Part shown: positions 26,087 through 33,788 of the stretch, one piece after another
How the letters are laid out: each line of letters begins with the position of its first letter
Position numbering within the stretch: the stretch's first letter is position 1
Assembly: GCA_020687485.1 (NCBI GenBank)
Contig: JAJEQR010000019.1
Location: 1 to 59,532 of the forward strand
Source: Hominifimenecus microfluidus
GTDB taxonomy: Bacteria; Bacillota; Clostridia; Lachnospirales; Lachnospiraceae
Length of the DNA stretch: 59,532 nucleotides
Direction of reading: 5' to 3'
Notes under the pieces: model-generated
Databases searched by the model: none
The model's input: the letters and a program-made list of their open reading frames with translations, nothing else
Told to the model about the DNA's origin: nothing
Translations under genes and position numbers: made by a program

Positions 26087-26704
26087 TTACTCTGGTTTTG
26101 GCAGATAATCATATTCTTGGGGAAAAGTAATACTGTCCCAATCTATTTTTTTCGCTTTGTAAACTAATTCGCTATATACGGAATCAGATCTTTTCCGGCG
26201 ATATGTAGCAATGATCTGTAATGGAAGTCTGGTAGCTGTCCGAATATCTATATTTAACACTGTATTTGGTACATATTCAGAATAAGGAGTTTTTACAAAG
26301 CCAAGACAGGCTTTTACGCCACCGGTTAATTTTTCAGTGTATAATTTCGGGTTGCAGCCATTGAAATCTCCTACCATTTTGGCAGAAATATTTTTGACCA
26401 TAAGCTGTGGCAGAATTTCTAGTTTTAATTGCGTAGTTCCATCAGGGGCAAAGGAAAAATCATCAGGACTTAATTTATGATTTAAACAACGCTTGTAGAA
26501 ATCAGTTGCAGTAGTTTTATCAGCTAATTTTATTCCTGTTAGATGGAGAAAATTATATGGATTAAAATTTACTTCCAGAGAAGAAATATGTTTATGTTTA
26601 TCTTTTAAAATAAATAAAAGCTGATATCCGTCAAGATTCTCTTTATATTTAATGGCACAATCTGTAATGATGGAAATAGCTTGCTGTTTGGTATATTTTG
26701 CCAT
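26087..26704 (-). CDS. PBECR4-domain protein (putative RNase-fold)
   Basis: A 205-aa protein (MAKYTKQQAISIITDCAIKY...) that resembles the PBECR4 family, one of the barnase/EndoU/colicin E5/RelE-like nuclease-fold domains of phage and ICE polyvalent proteins. Visible conserved blocks are GYQLLFILKDKH, FNPYNFLHLTGI, DFYKRCLNHKLSP, GGVKACLGFVKT and TATRLPLQIIATYRRK; the His, Lys and Arg residues in them could be catalytic, but this is inference. ATG at 26704 has AGAGG seven to eight bases upstream on the minus strand; a longer frame to 26761 has no ribosome site. It lies downstream of the relaxase on the same strand, separated by a repeat region. No antitoxin partner is obvious. Confidence 0.75.
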   Translation of the reverse strand: MAKYTKQQAISIITDCAIKYKENLDGYQLLFILKDKHKHISSLEVNFNPYNFLHLTGIKLADKTTATDFYKRCLNHKLSPDDFSFAPDGTTQLKLEILPQLMVKNISAKMVGDFNGCNPKLYTEKLTGGVKACLGFVKTPYSEYVPNTVLNIDIRTATRLPLQIIATYRRKRSDSVYSELVYKAKKIDWDSITFPQEYDYLPKPE

Positions 26705-26784
26705 GTTATGACCTCTGAAATCTGTAAAAATATTTAAAGGGAGATTACAGTGCCGTAGCATTGTGCATCTCCCTTATAGACTGA

Positions 26785-26890
26785 TTTTTCTGTTGTCCGC
26801 CAACTCTCCAGCCCATATGTCTGGCTTTGCTTTCAGGTTTTTCTGTTGCCTGCCAACTCTCCGATCCACGTTCGGCTTTCGTTTCGGATT
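26785..26890 (-). repeat. Two tandem 53-bp repeats upstream of the PBECR4 gene
   Basis: TTTTTCTGTTG.C.GCCAACTCTCC begins at 26785 and again at 26838; each unit also ends in GGCTTT..TTTC. The unit is partly degenerate. On the minus strand they lie between the relaxase end and the PBECR4 start. Confidence 0.7.
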
Positions 26891-26893
26891 TTA

Positions 26894-26926
26894 GGTGTCA
26901 GCCACACCAACAGGATGTCGCCTGTT
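26894..26926 (-). promoter_or_regulatory. Two adjacent hairpins upstream of the 53-bp repeats
   Basis: GGTGT..ACACC (26894-26908) and AACAGG..CCTGTT (26909-26926) are directly adjacent inverted repeats. Neither has a T tract on the minus strand, so they look more like protein-binding or RNA structure than a terminator. Confidence 0.4.
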
Positions 26927-27010
26927 TTCCTATTCATAGTATATGCGATAAAATGAGTTTAGTCAACGGAGAAAGTGAAAAATAATTTGGAAATTTTTTC
27001 ATTGAGATTT

Positions 27011-28678
27011 TTAACGGAAACAAGAATGTTCTTGCGATGTTTCATGCAGAGATTCCTGTATATGTGGGTGATTAAGAATGATATCTACATTGGAGCATAC
27101 TGTACGAAGTTCCCGTTCATATTCGCGTCGGGCGTTAAACTCATCACGCTGTGCTGTCTGTAATTCTATTAAATGGTTCTTTTTTTCTCGCAACATTTTT
27201 AGTGTAGGTAGCTTTTTTCCCTGTGATTTTTCTTTGAGTATTCGGAGAGCAGACTCATAAAGGGTGAGTTCTGCACGGTGATCGTCATAAAATTTTTCTT
27301 TATTTCGGCTTTTTCGGTAATCGGAATAGATGGATTTATTGGCAAGGTACTGTCCAGTGTAATGAATTTGTTTATTTATACTTTTTAAAGTGTCTTCTGT
27401 GGATTTCAGAGTATTTCTGGCGTCAGTGCTTTGAGCCGAGGCATTGGAAAGGGCACTATCTAAATCTTCCTTTCTCTGGAAACCATGTTCCTGTATATAG
27501 GCAACTGTTTGAGCCATCATTTTAAGATTAGACAGCTTTACTTTTTGCGTGTATGCCTGACTTTGCTGTGCCTTGATACAGTGCTGCAAATCTGTCACAA
27601 GTCGTAAATCAGATTTTATAAAAAGGAAAGAGTGTGTGGTTTCGTCAGTTTGGACAGAAGCTGACGATTTTGATTGTTCTGAAAAATCTGTAACTGGTCT
27701 TGGGCTGTCAGTAGAATGTGACTTTTCTGCATGTTGCCTGTTGGAGTTCTCCTGGAATACCAGCAGAAGATGATTTTCTTCATAAAGAGTTCCGAGATTT
27801 CTTCCGGTGATGTATTTTTGACGATTAGGATGCAGATAGCTGTATCTGCCACGACTGACTTTAAATGTAATATTATATTTTTCAGACAGTAATCTGGAAA
27901 ATTCTTCCTGTGATGTCGCCTGTGAAGCAACTGTATCAATCGCGTCACGAAGATACTGCTTCTCCGTTTGAAATGTTGTCTGTCTTGGAGTAAGTCCTTT
28001 CTTTTTCAGTTCTGCATTGTGTTCATCGAGCTTTTTTTGACCTCTGCGTTTTGTCCAGTATTCTTTTTCGGATATTTTCTTTTCTGCGGGTGTCAGAAGA
28101 TCTATCTGGCTTAGTCCATTGGAACGGCACATATCCATAACTTTTTGCTTTAAGTAGATTCTGTATCTGTCAGAAAGATGATGTTTATAGCCGGCTTTTG
28201 AATCCCGGTCAAATTCCATATAGGGCTGTGGCTCTGTATCATATTTTCGCACACTGTTGATTACAATATGCACATGAATATTTCCACTGCCATTATGACC
28301 ATCAGTGTGGGTGCAGACAAGAGCCTGGTGTCCGGGAAAATTTTCTCTGGCATATTCCACGCCAAGTTTCTGTGCCTGTTCCCCTGTCAATCCATGTTCA
28401 TCCTGGTCCTTTGGATCGAAGCTGATGATATAATGATGCGATTTGATTTCATTGAAAGACTGGTTCTTATGGAAATAAGCATTTGTTTCCTGACATTCCG
28501 CTGCAAAGGTAAACGGATCGCAGTTTACACCATCAAGATAGTATTCTTCACGAATGATCATATGACCATTTTCATCAAGGACCGGTTTCTGCGTATATTC
28601 ATCATGTTGAAAAATTAAGTAGCGTTCAGCTTCTCCATAGTCTGAATTTTTACTTGCGATATGTTTCAGTATTGCCAC
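27011..28678 (-). CDS. MobP-type relaxase/mobilisation nuclease
   Basis: About 555 aa. The N-terminal relaxase domain carries the three-histidine motif in CTHTDGHNGSGNIHVHIVIN (about residues 120-140) and the upstream block KSHHYIISFDPKD. The Tyr nucleophile is expected near the N-terminus (DYGEAERYLIF). The C-terminal half is a charged coiled-coil region. It nicks oriT, stays covalently bound to the 5' end and is pumped to the recipient through VirD4. GTG at 28678 is chosen: AGGTGA lies 6-7 bases upstream; a GTG three codons earlier is inside that site. It overlaps mobC by 29 bases, the usual translational coupling. Conserved active-site residues all look intact. Confidence 0.9.
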   Translation of the reverse strand: MAILKHIASKNSDYGEAERYLIFQHDEYTQKPVLDENGHMIIREEYYLDGVNCDPFTFAAECQETNAYFHKNQSFNEIKSHHYIISFDPKDQDEHGLTGEQAQKLGVEYARENFPGHQALVCTHTDGHNGSGNIHVHIVINSVRKYDTEPQPYMEFDRDSKAGYKHHLSDRYRIYLKQKVMDMCRSNGLSQIDLLTPAEKKISEKEYWTKRRGQKKLDEHNAELKKKGLTPRQTTFQTEKQYLRDAIDTVASQATSQEEFSRLLSEKYNITFKVSRGRYSYLHPNRQKYITGRNLGTLYEENHLLLVFQENSNRQHAEKSHSTDSPRPVTDFSEQSKSSASVQTDETTHSFLFIKSDLRLVTDLQHCIKAQQSQAYTQKVKLSNLKMMAQTVAYIQEHGFQRKEDLDSALSNASAQSTDARNTLKSTEDTLKSINKQIHYTGQYLANKSIYSDYRKSRNKEKFYDDHRAELTLYESALRILKEKSQGKKLPTLKMLREKKNHLIELQTAQRDEFNARREYERELRTVCSNVDIILNHPHIQESLHETSQEHSCFR

Positions 28679-29042
28679 GAAAATCACCTGCCATTTTCAT
28701 TACTTTATATTTCATTTCATATAAATCCCGAAGTCGTTTATTTATTTCACCACGCATTTCCTGTGAAAGAACCCCACCCTGATTAAAATATTTTGCAATC
28801 TGATTGAGGTTGCTGCCTATCTTTCCGAATTCTGCAAGCAGTTCCTTTATTTCAGGAACATCAGCAACAATTTCGATTTTGGTGTGTACCTGTCCTTTTA
28901 AAACTTGTGTTCTCACATAAGCGGCCAGAGACATATTGGCTTGTCTGGCTGCAGTTTCAATAATTGAATATTCGAGATCTGTGAATCGAATAGTAATACG
29001 ATGATTACGATACTTTTCAGTTTCTTTTTTTGGTCTTGCCAT
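28650..29042 (-). CDS. mobC: MobC relaxosome accessory protein
   Basis: A 130-aa DNA-binding protein. A basic start (MARPKKETEKYRNHRITIRF) is followed by a ribbon-helix-helix-like region and the MobC signature EFGKIGSNLNQIAKYFNQGG near residues 72-90. It helps the relaxase to recognise and open oriT. The ATG at 29042 has AAAGGAT upstream. mobC is the first gene of the minus-strand mob operon; the noncoding stretch right in front of it is the oriT candidate. Confidence 0.88.
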   Translation of the reverse strand: MARPKKETEKYRNHRITIRFTDLEYSIIETAARQANMSLAAYVRTQVLKGQVHTKIEIVADVPEIKELLAEFGKIGSNLNQIAKYFNQGGVLSQEMRGEINKRLRDLYEMKYKVMKMAGDFRGNTETYRK

Positions 29043-29110
29043 TTATTTTTATCCTTTCCGCTAATATCGTTGGATTCCTTATAAATTTCACAGTTCATAG
29101 TGAAAGCCAA

Positions 29111-29257
29111 GTAATAAAAGCTTATTACGCTGTGACCATGCGAATGGGAACCAATAGAACAATTTTTGATTGTGTTGAGGGTATGGGGAGCAAAATCCCC
29201 ATCAAGTTGCCTGTTGACAAAATCCGGGAACCGGGTTTCTGGCAGCCAAGGCGAAAC
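29111..29257. other. oriT-like noncoding region in front of mobC
   Basis: This 270-base region between mobC and a mobC remnant has no gene. It holds GTAATAA-AAGC-TTATTAC (29111-29128), ATGGGGA-GCAAAA-TCCCCAT (29183-29202), and then a GC-rich CCGGGAACCGGG stretch (29224-29235) that stands out against AT-rich surroundings. Inverted repeats flanking a nick site directly upstream of mobC are the usual form of a mob-type oriT. The nick position cannot be told from sequence alone. Confidence 0.5.
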
Positions 29258-29451
29258 TTGCTCTGAAAGAGAAAACCTCTTAATATATAGCCGATTTAGA
29301 ATAGTAACTAGGAAAGAACATTAAACATTAAACAAAAAAGGCGACCGATTTTTGATATCCCTAGTGAGAGAAATCAGAAATAATAGAAAGTAACGAATTT
29401 CAAAATTTATTTGATAAATCAAAAAAATTGATTGACAGTGCCAGAAGTAAT

Positions 29452-29752
29452 ATGGGACAAATACCTCATTCATCAACTCCTTTACTTCATCTATGTCCTC
29501 TTGATAAATGTTTCCGGTGCTGTTTACCCTCTTTGCAATCTGGTTTAAATTGGAGCTGATACGTCCCAACTCCGTATTATAATTTCGCAGGTAACTGTAA
29601 TCAACATCATACACATATCCATATAAGATCAGCTTGCACAGGAACGCAGACATACTCTTCATGCCGGATGCTTTGAATTTGGTATTGAGGATGTACTGCT
29701 CATCATCGCTGAGATAAAATTACACTGGATTAGTGCGGTTTCACTTTGCCAT
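29452..29752 (-). pseudogene. Second mobC, decayed
   Basis: Reading the minus strand from ATG 29752 gives MAK*NRTNPV*FYLSDDEQY, then a clean MobC-like frame including LGRISSNLNQIAKRVNSTGN and EVKELMNE, after which homology stops. Two stop codons (codons 4 and 11) interrupt the N-terminus. It differs from the intact mobC nearby and has no relaxase behind it, so it is the relic of another mobilisation unit. Confidence 0.75.
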
Positions 29753-29883
29753 TTCTGCCACTTCCTTTCTGATTTAGGGTACAAAAAAACTGCTGTAAAA
29801 TGTTCGATTTTTACAACAGTTCGTTTCAGGTTTTATTCAGTTTTGGGTATAACTATCCACAACAAATTGTAGCAAAAGCGGCA

Positions 29884-30062
29884 GGAAAGGTCAAGGTATT
29901 CCACGGGAAAATCGAAGAAAAAATAAAAGAGGGTTAGGGATACTTCCCTATGGAAATTGATCCGAACAGACGATAAGAGAGTGTGGGGAATTTCGCCTGT
30001 GTCATGACACAGGCAATGCTTGCTAAGGTTGTTTTTGGCACACCCTCCGGGAGTGCCGGATG
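29884..30062. repeat. Noncoding repeat R1 with 20-bp palindrome
   Basis: About 175 bases that recur with good similarity at 40735-40912, both times in front of a small HTH gene. Shared blocks include GTCAAG.TATTC, TTCCCTATGGAAATT, GTGTGGG.AATTTCG and TTGCTAAG. R1 contains the perfect palindrome GCCTGTGTCATGACACAGGC at 29995-30014; the second copy keeps only its core. No coding potential is visible. Confidence 0.75.
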
Positions 30063-30195
30063 TTTAAAATGTATAAAACTATAGAATTGAGATACATTTA
30101 CATAGTAGCCCTAACTCACAATTCATATCTTGCTATTGTTCGGTTATCCGAGTATAATCATGCTGAAACCATATTTAGAAGGGATAGATGAAGCT

Positions 30196-30366
30196 ATGGA
30201 ATATATGTCTGCACCGCAGGCAGCGGAAAAATGGGGTATTTCAGAAAGGCGAGTACAGATACTTTGTAAAGAAAACCGAATACCGGGTGCATCTAAACTT
30301 GGGTATATGTGGTTGATACCAAAGGACGCTGAAAAGCCTGTTGATGGACGGCTAAAAAGAACATAA
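30196..30366 (+). CDS. Small HTH DNA-binding protein (cassette 1)
   Basis: A 56-aa protein: MEYMSAPQAAEKWGISERR, then a recognition-helix-like VQILCKENRIPGASKLGYMW and LIPKDAEKPVDGR. This is the compact excisionase/MerR-like winged helix that reads 'APQAAEKWGISxRRV'. ATG 30196 has GAAGGG upstream; the frame extends to 30130 only through a non-start region. It sits downstream of repeat R1 and 93 bases before the response-regulator gene. It may regulate the cassette or act in element excision; the role is not known. A shorter homologue precedes cassette 3. Confidence 0.7.
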   Translation: MEYMSAPQAAEKWGISERRVQILCKENRIPGASKLGYMWLIPKDAEKPVDGRLKRT

Positions 30367-30459
30367 GGAAAATCTTAATAATTTCTCATGCAATCCATTG
30401 TGAATATAGTGGTTATATTTGTTATACTTAATCGGATATGAGAAAAAGGAGTTAAAAAT

Positions 30460-31155
30460 ATGTCTGAAAAGATACTGATTATAGATGATGAACAGGATAT
30501 TGCAGACTTGTTGGAAGTCTACTTAAAAAACGAAAACTATATCGTGTATAAGTTTTACTGCGCAACGGATGCCATGTCGTGTATTGAAAGCGGCGACATT
30601 GATCTTGCCATTCTGGATATTATGCTCCCGGATATGAACGGTTTTTCACTTTGCCAGCTTATCCGAAAGAAATACACTTATCCAATCATAATGCTAACGG
30701 CTAAAATTGAGGAAACGGATAAAATAACGGGGCTGACATTGGGAGCGGACGATTATGTGACAAAACCCTTTCGCCCACTTGAAGTAGTTGCCAGAGTGAA
30801 AGCGCAGTTAAGACGTTACAAGAAATATTCACCCGGTATCATCACAGAGAAAATTCCATCGGAACTTTCCTATAACAAATTGTGCTTGAATGTGCAGACC
30901 CATGAATGTCTGTTAGACGGGGAACCTGTTTCTCTAACCCCGACAGAATTTTCTATTCTCCACGTCCTTTTGTCAAGTGCTGGAAATGTTGTAAGCATTG
31001 AGGAACTGTTTCATGCGGTTTGGAAAGATGAATACTACTCTAAAAACAGCAGCACAATTACTGTGCATATCCGGCATCTGCGCGAGAAACTGAACGATAC
31101 TTCCGATACTCCGCAGTATATTAAAACGATTTGGGGTGTCGGCTACAAAATTTAA
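30460..31155 (+). CDS. OmpR/VanR-type response regulator (cassette 1)
   Basis: A 231-aa regulator. The receiver domain starts ILIIDDEQDIADLL with the phospho-acceptor Asp in LAILDIMLPDMNGF (about residue 52) and the conserved Lys in YVTKPFRP (about 101). The winged-helix output domain has LTPTEFSILHVLL and TVHIRHLREKLND and ends IKTIWGVGYKI. It most resembles VanR-type regulators. It should be controlled by the kinase two genes downstream and act on the 11-bp direct repeats before the ABC genes. ATG 30460 follows AAAAAGGAG. VanZ lies between regulator and kinase, an unusual order. Confidence 0.92.
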   Translation: MSEKILIIDDEQDIADLLEVYLKNENYIVYKFYCATDAMSCIESGDIDLAILDIMLPDMNGFSLCQLIRKKYTYPIIMLTAKIEETDKITGLTLGADDYVTKPFRPLEVVARVKAQLRRYKKYSPGIITEKIPSELSYNKLCLNVQTHECLLDGEPVSLTPTEFSILHVLLSSAGNVVSIEELFHAVWKDEYYSKNSSTITVHIRHLREKLNDTSDTPQYIKTIWGVGYKI

Positions 31156-31171
31156 GCGAAAGGAGAACGCT

Positions 31172-31681
31172 ATGAAGAGAAAATCAAATTGTTTGGCAAC
31201 TATTTTATTCTTAATTTATCTGGCACTTCTGGTTTGGATCATACTGTTCAAACTACAGTTTTCAATCAGTGATCTGGATAAAGTAAGGAGTATAAACCTT
31301 ATTCCTTTTCACTATGACAAAGAAGTTGGCGCAGCATTTCACTTAACAGAGGTACTCGAAAATTTCTTGATTTTTGTTCCTATGGGCATTTATCTTCAAA
31401 TGCTTCTGCCAAGAACAAAATTATATGTGAAGTTCATGCTGATTGCTGGAACAAGTTTTTTATTGGAAACTATGCAGTATATCTTAGCAGTCGGACGTTC
31501 TGATATTACTGATGTACTTACAAATACGGCAGGTGGTCTTTTGGGGCTTGCTGTATATTCGATGGCAGCCCGGTTAATCGGAAATAGAATAAAAGCAAAC
31601 AGACTGTTTTCCATTCTGGCAGGCATAGTAAGTGTTGTCGTGATTGGTCTGCTTGGCTTTCTTCTGTTTGCTAATCGGTAG
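31172..31681 (+). CDS. VanZ-family membrane protein
   Basis: A 169-aa VanZ-like protein with four membrane segments, near residues 8-28, 60-78, 85-105 and 143-165. Family motifs visible are NLIPFHY (about 42), ENFLIFVPMGIYL (about 64), SFLLETMQYIL and GRSDITDVLTNTAGGLLG. VanZ proteins give low-level resistance to teicoplanin and some lipoglycopeptides by an unknown mechanism. ATG 31172 has AAAGGAG eight bases upstream. It lies within the regulator-kinase operon, so it is probably expressed together with the sensor system. Confidence 0.9.
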   Translation: MKRKSNCLATILFLIYLALLVWIILFKLQFSISDLDKVRSINLIPFHYDKEVGAAFHLTEVLENFLIFVPMGIYLQMLLPRTKLYVKFMLIAGTSFLLETMQYILAVGRSDITDVLTNTAGGLLGLAVYSMAARLIGNRIKANRLFSILAGIVSVVVIGLLGFLLFANR

Positions 31682-31694
31682 GAGGTGTATTCTC

Positions 31695-32759
31695 ATGTCG
31701 AATAAAGAAATGACAACAGAAAAGCGCCTTAAAGTGCGCTTATACCTATCATTGCTGGTTTATACCGTTGTTGGATATGGTTTGACCCTTATCTTGGACT
31801 ACATCTTTTCAAAATTTGACAACGGTATTTTTGCATGGCTCTACTGGCGGCTTGATCTGCTTTTTATTTTGTATCTGATGCTCGGCTTTATATGTATCTT
31901 CAATTACTATTGGAAAAAGCCGTGGGGCTATCTGGATGAAGTAATTGACGCAACCCAAACGGTCTATGAGCAGAACAATCATACAGTATCGTTGTCTGAG
32001 CCACTGAAAGAACTGGAGGAACAGCTCAATCAGATTAAAATATCTGTTCTGTTGAGCAAGCAGGCTGCAAAGCAGGCAGAAGAAAAGAAAAATGAAATTA
32101 TTATGTATCTGGCACATGATATACGCACCCCTCTCACAACAGTAATCGGCTATTTGAGCCTGCTCCATGAAGCCCCTGACATGCCTGAACAGCAAAAGGA
32201 AAAGTATGTAAAAGTGGCGTTGAATAAGGCAGAGCGCCTTGAAAAGCTCATCAATGAACTTTTTGAAATTACCAAGTACAATGCACATACGGTTATTATC
32301 AAAAAAGAAACTGTGGATTTACATTGTCTGATTGCGCAGGTAATAGATGAAATATATCCGACACTCTCCGCAAATGGCAATACAGCGGTATTTACTGCGG
32401 AGGATAACTTATCCGTGAACGCTGACCCTGAAAAACTGGCGAGAGTTTTCAGTAATCTTTTACGAAATGCTGCGTCATATAGTTACCCGCAGACAGAAAT
32501 CACTATATCCGCCAAACGGTTAGAGCATGATATTCAGATCACTTTTGAAAATCATGGAAAAACAATTCCACAGGAACAGCTTAACAGTATATTTGAAAAA
32601 TTCAATCGCTTGGATGATGCTCGGCTTTCTAATACAGGTGGTGCGGGACTTGGTCTTTCTATTGCGGAAGAAATTATACATTTACATGGTGGAAAGATTA
32701 CTGCATCCAGTCAAAACGAAACCATAGACTTTGTGATTACATTACCACTTTCCGCTTAG
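31695..32759 (+). CDS. VanS-type sensor histidine kinase (cassette 1)
   Basis: About 354 aa. Two membrane helices near residues 14-37 and 50-72 flank a very short outer loop, as in intramembrane-sensing kinases that watch cell-wall antibiotics through a partner transporter. A HAMP-like helix leads to the H box YLAHDIRTPLTTVIGYLSLL (His about 138), the N box NLLRNAASYS and the G boxes GGAGLGLSIAEE. ATG 31695 follows GGAGGTGTATTCTC. It completes the regulator-VanZ-kinase operon, which ends at a strong terminator. Confidence 0.92.
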   Translation: MSNKEMTTEKRLKVRLYLSLLVYTVVGYGLTLILDYIFSKFDNGIFAWLYWRLDLLFILYLMLGFICIFNYYWKKPWGYLDEVIDATQTVYEQNNHTVSLSEPLKELEEQLNQIKISVLLSKQAAKQAEEKKNEIIMYLAHDIRTPLTTVIGYLSLLHEAPDMPEQQKEKYVKVALNKAERLEKLINELFEITKYNAHTVIIKKETVDLHCLIAQVIDEIYPTLSANGNTAVFTAEDNLSVNADPEKLARVFSNLLRNAASYSYPQTEITISAKRLEHDIQITFENHGKTIPQEQLNSIFEKFNRLDDARLSNTGGAGLGLSIAEEIIHLHGGKITASSQNETIDFVITLPLSA

Positions 32760-32776
32760 GAAAATAAGAATGTGAT

Positions 32777-32798
32777 CTTAGGAATTACTTAGGAATTT
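32777..32798 (+). promoter_or_regulatory. Predicted response-regulator operator, two 11-bp direct repeats
   Basis: CTTAGGAATTA and CTTAGGAATTT are adjacent direct repeats, one helical turn apart. They lie 18 bases behind the kinase gene and just upstream of a promoter-like TTGAGA-19-TACAAT (32812-32842). Tandem repeats of one helical turn are the usual sites for OmpR-type regulators. Confidence 0.6.
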
Positions 32799-32820
32799 AA
32801 GCGTGTGATTTTTGAGATTG

Positions 32821-32866
32821 AAAAGCCTTTGTTCGGTACAATGATTATTGAACAAGGGCTTTTTAT
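32821..32866 (+). terminator. Terminator of the regulator operon, with a promoter -10 in its loop
   Basis: AAAAGCCTTTGTTC (32821-32834) pairs with GAACAAGGGCTTTT (32850-32863) over 14 pairs with one G-T, followed by TTTTATTG. The loop contains TACAAT (32837-32842), a -10 element for the ABC operon. A transcript started there would lack the 5' arm and escape termination. Confidence 0.75.
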
Positions 32867-32899
32867 TGTTCAGCTGAAGCAAAAGAAAGGAGTGTAAGC

Positions 32900-33787
32900 A
32901 TGGAACTGAAAATAGAGCATTTAAGCAAGCAGTTCAAAGACAAAACAGCAGTAAATGATGTCAATCTGACATTGACTCCCGGCGTTTGGGGACTTTTGGG
33001 GGCGAATGGTGCAGGGAAAACCACGCTCATGCGCATGATTGCTGATATTATGACACCAACCAACGGAGCGGTTTACTATGACGGAAAAGACATTCGAGAG
33101 TTAGGTGAAGTCTACCGAAGCAAGTTTGGCTTTCTGCCGCAGGATTTTGGGTATCACCGGGATTTTACGGTCAAAGATTATTTGGAGTATATGGCTGCGC
33201 TGAAAGATATTCCTACAAGGGCAACCACCCAAAAGATCAATCATTTGTTGGACATTCTTTCGCTCTCCGATGTGAAAAAGAAAAAAATCTCCAATCTGTC
33301 AGGCGGCATGAAGCGTCGTGTTGGTATTGCGCAGGCTATGTTGAACGACCCGGAGATACTTGTCATGGACGAACCGACAGCAGGACTTGATCCCGGGGAG
33401 CGCGTGCGTCTGCGGAATTTCATTTCCGAGTTTTCGCATGATCGAATCGTGTTGATTTCCACCCATATCGTATCTGACATAGAATATATTTCTACGCGCA
33501 ACGCAATTATGAAAGCCGGAGAAATTGTTGATGTCGGAACTACCGCAGAACTTGTCAAGCGGATTGAGGGCAAGGTTTGGAATTGCATAATTCCGACCTC
33601 AAAGCTGCCGGAATGTGAAATGCGGCTGCGCATTATCAATCAGCGAGGCGAAGATCACAATCAGGTTTCTATTCGTTATCTGTCCGAACATTCGGAAATT
33701 GATGGGGCTGTTACAACGGAGCCACGATTGGAAGACCTGTATCTGTGGTTGTTTCCGCAGACAGACTTGGAAAAGGAGGACAGATAA
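32900..33787 (+). CDS. ABC transporter ATPase (cassette 1)
   Basis: A 295-aa ATPase of the BcrA/lantibiotic-immunity type. Walker A GANGAGKTT is near residue 35, the Q loop LPQDFGYH near 81, signature LSGGMKRRVGI near 133 and Walker B ILVMDEPTAGLDP near 152, with the switch His in STHIVSDIE. The last 70 residues form a small C-terminal domain typical of this group. It pairs with the permease that follows, probably expelling a cell-wall-active peptide or sensing it for the kinase. ATG 32900 has AAAGGAG upstream. Confidence 0.92.
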   Translation: MELKIEHLSKQFKDKTAVNDVNLTLTPGVWGLLGANGAGKTTLMRMIADIMTPTNGAVYYDGKDIRELGEVYRSKFGFLPQDFGYHRDFTVKDYLEYMAALKDIPTRATTQKINHLLDILSLSDVKKKKISNLSGGMKRRVGIAQAMLNDPEILVMDEPTAGLDPGERVRLRNFISEFSHDRIVLISTHIVSDIEYISTRNAIMKAGEIVDVGTTAELVKRIEGKVWNCIIPTSKLPECEMRLRIINQRGEDHNQVSIRYLSEHSEIDGAVTTEPRLEDLYLWLFPQTDLEKEDR

Positions 33788-33788
33788 T

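Noticed and set aside
26785-26890. Tandem repeats as a CRISPR array
   Set aside because: Only two units, directly adjoining without spacers, and no cas genes in the window.
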